Below, piece after piece: positions 58,387-64,000 of a DNA stretch of 64,000 nt. Made by a program: the position numbers and the translations under genes. Source of the stretch: Clostridium omnivorum (GTDB lineage: Bacteria > Bacillota > Clostridia > Clostridiales > Clostridiaceae); contig NZ_BRXR01000001.1 in NCBI RefSeq assembly GCF_026012015.1, forward strand, positions 3,125,501 through 3,189,500. The letters run 5' to 3'. Below the pieces are notes generated by a model. That model had not been told where the DNA came from. It worked only from the letters and a program-made list of their open reading frames with translations, and made no database searches. Every line of letters begins with the position of its first letter. Positions within the stretch are counted from its first letter, which is position 1.

Positions 58387-58448
58387 TAGGTTTTTATAAT
58401 AAATTGTGATTATATTACATATAATGAATTTAAACTCTAAATCCTCAA

Positions 58449-58527
58449 GGCATAAAAAATAGGCTATAAGGTTAACTTAATAACAGGATAAAAGAAATTG
58501 AATCCTGCTATTAAGTTTTTTTATGCC
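58449..58527 (+). terminator. Terminator of cobC-cobS with an outer helix
   Basis: AACTTAATAACAGGAT pairs with ATCCTGCTATTAAGTT (one mismatch) followed by TTTTTT. Outside it, GGCATAAAAA (58449-58458) can pair with TTTTTATGCC (58518-58527), consuming the U-run, so an alternative anti-terminated fold is possible. Confidence 0.75.
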
Positions 58528-58635
58528 TAAAATTTTATACTTTATATTTATTTTAGAATTAAATTAGAAAGACTTTTTTACTTAATTCATGAAGCTATAG
58601 TAAAAATGTACAAGTTAAAAATTGGAGGTAGAGTT

Positions 58636-59397
58636 ATGAAAAAGATTGTAAGTATAGTAACTACAGCAGCCATATTATGTACTCTAACAGCTGGATGTGC
58701 AAATAGAACAACTTCCTACAGGGATGGCGTTAATAAAGGAAGTACAGTAGGACAAAATGGTGTACCAAGTCATAGAGGAACAGCTACAGGAACAGGTGCA
58801 ACTTATGCAGATGGAGTTTATACTGCAAATGGTGACCAGACAGCTACAGGAATGCAGTCTGCCACAGTATATATTACTAAAGGAAAAATTACAGATATAA
58901 ACTTAAAATCTGTAGACCCTCAAGGTAGGGATATGGTTTATAATGTTGTACCAAATAATACAACTGGGGGAACTAATATGGGCACTGGAGGTACTGCGGG
59001 AGGTACAACCGATGGAACTTCTGGAAGGATTACTGGAGGTAATGTAGGAACAGGTACTGGTGCAGTTACTGGAGGAGCAGCTGGAGCAGCAATAGGAGGA
59101 GCTACTGGTGGGCCTGCAGGAGCAGCAGTAGGAGGAGCAACAGGAGCAGCAGTAGGTGGAGCTACAGGTTCAGCCGTTGGAAACTCAACTAGTGGAACTA
59201 CAACCAATAATACTGGAACAGCAGCAGGCACTGGAACTTCAACTACTCTTGCACAAGCTAGAAAGGACCTAACTAATGCTATGATTCAGAAACAAACTTG
59301 GGACGTAAATATAAAAACTAATGTTGACCCAACAATAATAAATAATTGGAAACTAGCTGTTAAAAGAGCAATTGATAAAGCACAAATGCAAAGGTAA
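58636..59397 (+). CDS. Lipoprotein with FMN-binding-like segment and glycine zipper
   Basis: A 253-residue lipoprotein (lipobox LTAGC, Cys near residue 21). Residues about 55-110 read ATYADGVYTANGDQTATGM...ITKGKITDINLKS, like the start of an FMN-binding domain but cut short. A long Gly/Ala/Thr low-complexity stretch follows (about 110-200) with many GxxxG repeats (AAGAAIGGATGG..., AVGGATGAAVGG), a glycine-zipper pattern typical of membrane-inserting segments. The C-terminal about 50 residues are charged and helical (DLTNAMIQKQTWDVNI). The start at 58636 has GGAGGTAG upstream. Function unknown. Confidence 0.7.
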   Translation: MKKIVSIVTTAAILCTLTAGCANRTTSYRDGVNKGSTVGQNGVPSHRGTATGTGATYADGVYTANGDQTATGMQSATVYITKGKITDINLKSVDPQGRDMVYNVVPNNTTGGTNMGTGGTAGGTTDGTSGRITGGNVGTGTGAVTGGAAGAAIGGATGGPAGAAVGGATGAAVGGATGSAVGNSTSGTTTNNTGTAAGTGTSTTLAQARKDLTNAMIQKQTWDVNIKTNVDPTIINNWKLAVKRAIDKAQMQR

Positions 59398-59415
59398 AAA
59401 ATAGAATAATCTTAT

Positions 59416-59452
59416 ACAAAAAGGTCTTTATTTTTAATAAAGACCTTTTTGT
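59416..59452 (+). terminator. Terminator of the lipoprotein gene
   Basis: ACAAAAAGGTCTTTAT pairs perfectly with ATAAAGACCTTTTTGT; a strong stem whose A-run and T-run allow use in both directions. Confidence 0.88.
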
Positions 59453-59535
59453 AAGTTTTTTATTTAACATAAACTATAAAAGGTGGACATAGTATATAGT
59501 AAATGTCCATAATAAGAAAGTTGCGGGGGTATAGT

Positions 59536-60609
59536 ATGGAGGCAAAAGGACAAAGATTTTTATATAATATGAATCAACTGATAAAAATATTAGCTGCAGC
59601 CGTAATTGTTGTAGTTATAGTATATATATTAAATTCATTTTCATTATTGTATATAAATAAGAGCACATTAAATAATTTTACTACAATTTTTTTTAGCATA
59701 ATTCTGGAGGGAATTCCTTTTATAATTTTGGGTTCCTTTATTTCATCCCTGATCCAAGTATTTATATCAGAGGAACGATTAGCTAGATTAATTCCAAGAA
59801 ATAAGCTTATGGGGACCTTTATAGCAGCATTTATGGGTCTTTTATTTCCAGTATGTGAATGTGCAATTGTTCCTATAGTTAAAAGGCTAATAAAAAAGGG
59901 ACTGCCACTAAATATGGCTGTAACCTTTATGCTTGCTGTACCAATAATTAACCCTATAGTGCTTGCATCAACTTATTATGCATTTTTAGGTAAGCCCTAT
60001 ATGGTTTTTCTTAGGGCTGGATTTGGAGTGGCTTCAGCAATGATTATTGGGTATTTAGTTAGTATATTACAAACAAATAATCCATTGAAAAATAATATTA
60101 ATCATGATGAACAAGAATGCAGCTGTGGCTATCATAGCCATAGCCATGGTCACCATCATCATCATGAACATTTACATGAGCATGATGATAGCAAATGGTC
60201 TGAAATAATTGGACATACTAATTCAGAAGTTTATGATGTAGGCAAGTTGTTTATTATAGGTGCCTTTTTAGCTGCTGCACTGCAAACTTTTATTCCGAGA
60301 CAGTTAATTTTATCAATAGGCTCAGGAAACCTATCTTCAATAATTGTTATGATGACTCTAGCTTTTGTTTTATCCATTTGTTCTGAAACTGATGCCTTCA
60401 TAGCAAGAACCTTTTTAAATCAATTTACAGTTGGTTCTATTATTGGTTTTTTAATATTAGGGCCAATGATTGATATAAAGAATACTATAATGCTAAGCGG
60501 AAATTTTAAATTAGGATTTGTAGTAAAGCTTATATTTTTAATAATATCTATTTGTTTCTTAGCAGCTGTTGCAGTTGGATTTATACCATCATGGATTTTT
60601 GGATATTAA
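59536..60609 (+). CDS. UPF0718/YcgR-like permease with His-rich loop
   Basis: About 357 residues and about eight transmembrane helices, in two similar halves. The conserved GLLFPVCECAIVPIVKRLIKKGLP near residue 105 and the second-half CSETDAFIARTF near 285 mark the predicted-permease DUF318/UPF0718 family. A cytosolic loop near residues 195-220 has the His-rich stretch SHSHGHHHHHEHLHEHDD, suggesting metal binding. ATG at 59536 has GCGGGGGT upstream. The next gene, DUF1980/TIGR03943, is the usual partner (ycgR-ycgQ order in Bacillus). Transported substrate unknown; location inside the cob region hints at a metal ion but does not show it. Confidence 0.82.
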   Translation: MEAKGQRFLYNMNQLIKILAAAVIVVVIVYILNSFSLLYINKSTLNNFTTIFFSIILEGIPFIILGSFISSLIQVFISEERLARLIPRNKLMGTFIAAFMGLLFPVCECAIVPIVKRLIKKGLPLNMAVTFMLAVPIINPIVLASTYYAFLGKPYMVFLRAGFGVASAMIIGYLVSILQTNNPLKNNINHDEQECSCGYHSHSHGHHHHHEHLHEHDDSKWSEIIGHTNSEVYDVGKLFIIGAFLAAALQTFIPRQLILSIGSGNLSSIIVMMTLAFVLSICSETDAFIARTFLNQFTVGSIIGFLILGPMIDIKNTIMLSGNFKLGFVVKLIFLIISICFLAAVAVGFIPSWIFGY

Positions 60610-60649
60610 CATACTTCCCAGTGTTTCAAGTGAAAGGAGAAAAATTGAT

Positions 60650-61390
60650 TTGAAGAAGACATTAAATATAAATGAAATTGTTTGGTTTATTATTCTTGTA
60701 TGCTTCTCCTATTATATTGGCTCATTAATTTTTACAGGGAGGATTAGCTTGTTTATACACCCTAAAATGGACGGCTATGTTAAGTTTGCATTTATATTTT
60801 TTATTATATTATCTGTTTATCAGCTGGGTAGGATTTTCACCAGTAGAAAAGAAAATAAAATTAAGTACGGATATGTAATTTTTATGGTACCACTAATTTT
60901 AGGGATTTACGTAAATCCACAAGGGTTGAATGCAGATGCCGCTGAAAATAAAGGAATATATGTAAATGGACAAAATCATTTTAACCATGAGCATATACAC
61001 GATTTTGTAAGAATAAATTATTTAGACAAGGATGAAATAATCTTAAATAACAAAAATTTTTTGGATGTTGTTAATGAATTAAATACACACACTGATGAGT
61101 ATAAAGGTAAAAAGGTTGAATTTGAAGGCTTTATTTTAAAGGAAAAGGACTTAGATAAAAATCAATTCTTAATTGGAAGAATGCTATTAAGCTGCTGTGC
61201 AGCAGATGCACAAAGTATAGCTATATTATGTCAGTATGAGAATGTAAAAGATTTTAAGCAGGATCAATGGGTTAAAGTTAATGGAATAGTGGACTCAACT
61301 AGGGATAAGAAGGGCGGCAGAATATTTATAATAAAGATAGAGAATATGGAAACAGTAGATAATCCAGTAAATAAATATATATATGAATAA
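60650..61390 (+). CDS. DUF1980/TIGR03943 membrane protein, partner of the permease
   Basis: A 246-residue protein with helices at about residues 11-29, 53-67 and 85-95 and a soluble C-terminal half (FEGFILKEKDLDKNQFLIGRMLLSCCAADAQSIAILCQYE) carrying the conserved Cys-Cys pair. The family occurs next to UPF0718 permeases. A start at TTG 60650 is inferred: AAAGGAG lies ten bases upstream, and no ATG exists in frame. The leader carries GTGTTTCAAGTGAAAGGA, shared with trmB. NHFNHEHIHDFVRI near residue 115 is His-rich as in the permease. Function unknown. Confidence 0.8.
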   Translation: MKKTLNINEIVWFIILVCFSYYIGSLIFTGRISLFIHPKMDGYVKFAFIFFIILSVYQLGRIFTSRKENKIKYGYVIFMVPLILGIYVNPQGLNADAAENKGIYVNGQNHFNHEHIHDFVRINYLDKDEIILNNKNFLDVVNELNTHTDEYKGKKVEFEGFILKEKDLDKNQFLIGRMLLSCCAADAQSIAILCQYENVKDFKQDQWVKVNGIVDSTRDKKGGRIFIIKIENMETVDNPVNKYIYE

Positions 61391-61420
61391 AAACTGCAGT
61401 TTTTTATGCAGTTTTTGTTT
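61390..61420 (+). terminator. Terminator of the permease-DUF1980 pair
   Basis: AAAACTGCA / TGCAGTTTT stem with TTGTTTTG tail. Confidence 0.8.
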
Positions 61421-61498
61421 TGCAATTAATTGATTGAGTATATAATTAGTATTAGTATTTGAATGGTTATTACTAAGAGAAGGCAGGGAGGTTTCAGT

Positions 61499-62053
61499 GT
61501 GGAGAAGAATAGAGTTATTTTAGTAACTGGAGGAAGTAGAAGTGGGAAAAGCAAATATGCTGAAGAAATGCTTAAAAATAGGGATGAAGTATTATATATT
61601 GCTACAGCAATAATTACTGATGCGGAAATGGAAAACAGAATCAAAAAACATATTGAAAGAAGAAATGAAAAATGGACAACCTATGAAGGATTTAAGGATT
61701 TAGATTTAGTTCTGGAAAGCAATAAAGAAGATACAATTATGCTGGATTGTGTTACCATAATGCTTACAAATTTAATGTTTAGCACAGAACGAGACTTCGA
61801 TAATATGTCATTAGAAGAAGTGGAGATATTATATAAACAAATAGAAAATCAATTTTATAAATTAATTTCAAAGGCAAAGGAGCTAAATAAGACGCTTATA
61901 ATGGTGACTAATGAAGTTGGATACGGCTTAGTTCCTGAATATAAAATTAGCAGAATTTTTAGGGATATGGCTGGAAGTATAAATCAATTTATAGCTTCAT
62001 TATGTGATGAGGTATATTTAGTCGCTTGTGGTCTACCTGTTAAGTTAAAGTAA
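61499..62053 (+). CDS. cobU: Adenosylcobinamide kinase/adenosylcobinamide-phosphate guanylyltransferase
   Basis: Phosphorylates adenosylcobinamide and adds GMP, making the CobS substrate. Walker A VTGGSRSGKSKYAE at about residues 8-21; the GMP-attaching His region is in RIKKHIERRNEKW near 48; DCVTIMLTNLM near 82 and the C-terminal MVTNEVGYGLVPEYKISRIFRDMAGSINQ near 133-160 are conserved. Length about 184. The GTG at 61499 is chosen because GGGAGG is seven bases upstream. The following cobalamin riboswitch controls the next gene, not this one. Confidence 0.93.
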   Translation: MEKNRVILVTGGSRSGKSKYAEEMLKNRDEVLYIATAIITDAEMENRIKKHIERRNEKWTTYEGFKDLDLVLESNKEDTIMLDCVTIMLTNLMFSTERDFDNMSLEEVEILYKQIENQFYKLISKAKELNKTLIMVTNEVGYGLVPEYKISRIFRDMAGSINQFIASLCDEVYLVACGLPVKLK

Positions 62054-62058
62054 TGGAG

Positions 62059-62087
62059 TTGACAAGTCATTACAGGTATTGTACACT
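62059..62087 (+). promoter_or_regulatory. Promoter of the cobalamin riboswitch transcript
   Basis: TTGACA, 17 bases, TACACT; starts six bases after the cobU stop. Confidence 0.65.
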
Positions 62088-62099
62088 AGATATGGAAAT

Positions 62100-62282
62100 T
62101 GAATACAAACTTAGGTGCCTATAATGGGTGAAAAGGGAATGCGGTTAAAATCCGCAGCAGCCCCCGCTACTGTAAGTGAGGACAAATCTTGAAATACCAC
62201 TCGATGATTAATTATGAAAAGCATTGAGGAAGGTCGGGATGAGGAAGATTCACAAGCCAGGAGACCTGCCTGAGTACATAGT
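62100..62282 (+). promoter_or_regulatory. Cobalamin (adenosylcobalamin) riboswitch
   Basis: The class I cobalamin aptamer core is clear: TTAGGTGCC, then GGGAATGCGGTTAAAATCC split as GGGAATGCGG and TTAAAATCCGC, then the B12 box AGCAGCCCCCGCTACTGT, and the closing AAGCCAGGAGACCTGCC. Cobalamin binding should favour the terminator at 62323 and switch off cobQ and cbiB. It fills most of the 372-base gene-free stretch 62054-62425. Confidence 0.95.
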
Positions 62283-62322
62283 TACAAAGCTTTCGGTGGG
62301 AAAGGTCTTTACATAGATATAA

Positions 62323-62347
62323 CTCCGACTTTAGGTCGGTTTTTTTA
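62323..62347 (+). terminator. Expression-platform terminator of the riboswitch
   Basis: A short CCGAC / GTCGG stem followed by TTTTTTTATTTT, 40 bases after the aptamer. The stem is short, but the position is typical for transcriptional control. Confidence 0.75.
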
Positions 62348-62425
62348 TTTTATAAAGGTGGTGAACTGAAAAGCTTGCCACTTTTTTTCTTTTTAATAGG
62401 CTTAGAATTATAAGGGGGTACTTTC

Positions 62426-63913
62426 ATGGCAAGAATCATGATTCAAGGCACAGCTTCATCTGTAGGAAAAAGTATTTTAGTTACAGCACTATGCAGAATT
62501 TTTAAACAGGATGGATTTAAGGTTGTACCGTTTAAATCACAAAATATGTCTTTAAATTCATACATAACGCTGGACGGAAAAGAAATGGGAAGAGCCCAGG
62601 TGCTTCAGGCCTATGCAGCTGGATTAGAGCCTGAGGCATATATGAATCCTATACTTTTAAAGCCTACCTCAGATAAAAAGTGCCAGATAATAGTGAATGG
62701 CAAGGTGTATGGAAATTCTACAGCAATGGAATATCATAACTTGAAACTAGAATTTAAAAGTATGCTTAAGGAGCATTTTGAAAAACTGGAGAAGAATTTT
62801 GATATAGTAGTTATGGAGGGAGCAGGAAGTCCTGCAGAGATAAATTTAAGGGATAGGGATATAGTGAATATGGGCATGGCAGAGCTTGTAGACGCACCAG
62901 TCCTTTTAGCAGGGGATATTGATAAGGGAGGAGTTTTTGCCTCTCTAGCTGGAACTATGCTGCTCCTAAACGACGATGAAAAGAAAAGAGTAAAAGGAAC
63001 TATTATAAATAAGTTTAGAGGGGATGTAGAGATTTTAAATCCTGGACTTGATATGCTGGAAGATATTATACATATTCCTTGTATTGGCGTGGTGCCATAT
63101 TTTAGGCTTCAGCTTGAGGATGAGGATGGTGCTGTGGAATTTAATAAAAATGTTAATGCACCTATTGATATAGCTGTTATAAAGCTTCCAAGAATATCAA
63201 ACTTCACTGATTTTGATGCTCTCAAAGCTGAAGAAGATGTATCTGTAAGATTTATTACTTCAGTACAGGAGTTTGGAAAGCCTGATTTATTGGTTATTCC
63301 GGGTAGTAAAAATACTATCGGTGATTTAATAGCATTAAGGAATTCAGGCCTTGAAGAATGTATTAAGGAATACAGTAAAAGTGGGAAAATTATAGGAATA
63401 TGCGGTGGATATCAAATGCTGGGAAAGAGCATTGTGGACCCTTATTTTGCCGAAACAGAACTTGAGAAAATTGAAGGCATGGAACTACTTGATATAAATA
63501 CGGTTTTTCATAATGATAAGGTTACTACCAGAGTTAGAGCTGAAGGAATAAAAGACTCAAGCTGTGTTTATGGTTATGAAATACATATGGGAGTAAGTAG
63601 TTATGGTAAAGAAAGCAGACCTTTATTTAAAATAGTTGAAAAGAATGGTGAAAAAGTATGCTATGAAGATGGTGCGATAAATGAAAAGGGTAATATTATG
63701 GGCACTTATATTCATGGAATCTTTGATGGAATTCAGTTTAGAGAAAAGCTGCTAAATTCTATTAGAAGGGAAAAGAAAATTATGGAGAAAAAGTCCATAG
63801 CCTATGAAAGCCTGCGTGAAAAGGAGCTAGATAAGCTGGCAGATACGGTAAGAAAAAGCTTAAATATGGAATATATATATAAAATTATGGGCGTTGTGCC
63901 TAAAAGCTGGTGA
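62426..63913 (+). CDS. cobQ: Cobyric acid synthase (CobQ/CbiP)
   Basis: Adds amide groups to four side chains of the corrin using glutamine and ATP. N-terminal dethiobiotin-synthetase-like domain with Walker [12 protein letters not shown] near residue 8 and [12 protein letters not shown] near 35; [14 protein letters not shown] near 130; C-terminal glutamine amidotransferase with nucleophilic Cys in [10 protein letters not shown] near 328 and the His in YIHGIFDG near 435. Length 495. AAGGGGGTACTTTC precedes the ATG. First gene after the riboswitch; cbiB starts five bases after its stop. Confidence 0.97.
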   Translation: MARIMIQGTASSVGKSILVTALCRIFKQDGFKVVPFKSQNMSLNSYITLDGKEMGRAQVLQAYAAGLEPEAYMNPILLKPTSDKKCQIIVNGKVYGNSTAMEYHNLKLEFKSMLKEHFEKLEKNFDIVVMEGAGSPAEINLRDRDIVNMGMAELVDAPVLLAGDIDKGGVFASLAGTMLLLNDDEKKRVKGTIINKFRGDVEILNPGLDMLEDIIHIPCIGVVPYFRLQLEDEDGAVEFNKNVNAPIDIAVIKLPRISNFTDFDALKAEEDVSVRFITSVQEFGKPDLLVIPGSKNTIGDLIALRNSGLEECIKEYSKSGKIIGICGGYQMLGKSIVDPYFAETELEKIEGMELLDINTVFHNDKVTTRVRAEGIKDSSCVYGYEIHMGVSSYGKESRPLFKIVEKNGEKVCYEDGAINEKGNIMGTYIHGIFDGIQFREKLLNSIRREKKIMEKKSIAYESLREKELDKLADTVRKSLNMEYIYKIMGVVPKSW

Positions 63914-63917
63914 TACG

Positions 63918-64000
63918 TTGATAGATATACTTGCAGCAGTAATAATAGACTTTATAATAGGAGATCCTTCTTGGTTTCCGCATCCAGTAATTTATATTGG
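63918..64000 (+). CDS. cbiB: Adenosylcobinamide-phosphate synthase CbiB, 5' end only
   Basis: The first 27 codons are inside the window: a TTG start (GGTGAT upstream) and then IDILAAVIIDFIIGDPSWFPHPVIYIG, written here across the conserved GDPxWxPHP motif of CbiB/CobD membrane proteins that attach aminopropanol (phosphate) to cobyric acid. Truncated by the window edge. Order cobQ-cbiB fits the pathway. Confidence 0.85.
   Translation, partial: MIDILAAVIIDFIIGDPSWFPHPVIYI

Noticed and set aside
1-64000. CRISPR arrays, insertion sequences, phage genes, rRNA operon
   Set aside because: No regularly spaced repeats, transposase or integrase motifs, capsid or tail proteins, or rRNA sequence were seen. 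The only long repeats are the tRNA blocks, the leader duplicate and paralogous genes.

Overview
The window is AT-rich (roughly 30% GC by eye) and dense with strong AGGAGG-type ribosome binding sites, U-tailed hairpin terminators and Firmicutes-style operons. Gene content points to a spore-forming, mostly anaerobic low-GC Gram-positive of the Clostridium cluster I type: pcrA-ligA, a PyrR-controlled pyr operon with pyrK/pyrD and pyrI, tig-clpP-clpX-lonB-lon-ysxC, a PerR-type regulator, an LPXTG-anchored nucleotidase, small Cys/His-rich membrane proteins and a cobalamin riboswitch. I see no phage, insertion sequence, CRISPR array or rRNA. The species cannot be fixed from the sequence alone.

Layout. 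1-8.7 kb: an amino-acid binding lipoprotein (minus strand), a YerC/TrpR-like regulator, pcrA and ligA, small unknowns and a peptide-binding lipoprotein. 8.7-13.5 kb: an unknown 472-residue protein (minus), an AIR-synthase-like protein, rph, the XTP/dITP pyrophosphatase, and a YfcE-type phosphoesterase preceded by a tandemly duplicated structured leader. 13.5-15.8 kb: 24 tRNA genes in three partly repeated blocks plus a divergent tail; a 25th tRNA (Lys) sits alone at 18.4 kb. 16-20.8 kb: an MTA/SAH-nucleosidase-like protein, two very small genes, a metallo-beta-lactamase-fold hydrolase, a C-rich sRNA candidate, a leaderless Cu/Zn superoxide dismutase and a phosphodiester-glycosidase-family protein that appears to start at ATT. 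20.8-26.7 kb: pyrBICFKDE behind an attenuator with two PyrR-type loops. 26.8-37.7 kb: the proteostasis block (tig, clpP, clpX, lonB, lon), ysxC and a CPBP protease. 37.8-39.5 kb: small Cys/Gly/His-rich proteins of probable spore or envelope function. 39.5-48.6 kb: bactofilin, a WYL regulator, an sRNA candidate, lipoproteins, a PerR-type regulator, a PIN-PhoH ATPase and a second glycosidase paralogue. 48.9-53.7 kb: a 1343-residue cell-wall-anchored double nucleotidase and a site-2 protease. 54-64 kb: trmB, a soluble chemoreceptor and a cobalamin-assembly region (CobC-like phosphatase, cobS, cobU, riboswitch, cobQ, start of cbiB), interrupted by a lipoprotein and a His-rich permease/DUF1980 pair.

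How the parts work together. The pyr operon encodes pyrimidine synthesis from carbamoyl-aspartate to OMP and UMP and should be attenuated by PyrR when UMP is high. The tig-clpPX-lonB-lon block groups ribosome-associated folding with three ATP-dependent proteases; lonB carries a plausible forespore sigma-F promoter. The cob genes cover late nucleotide-loop assembly of B12, and cobQ-cbiB should be shut down by B12 through the riboswitch.

The most unusual signals are the duplicated leader before the YfcE gene (12.86-13.01 kb), a perfect 15-bp inverted repeat bracketing the lon promoter (possible invertible switch), two genes whose Shine-Dalgarno sequence is separated from the start codon by a hairpin (lonB and the WYL regulator), an apparent AUU start codon, two C-rich sRNA candidates with complementarity to the G-rich ribosome binding sites of nearby small-protein genes, and sequence decay in individual copies of the tRNA array.
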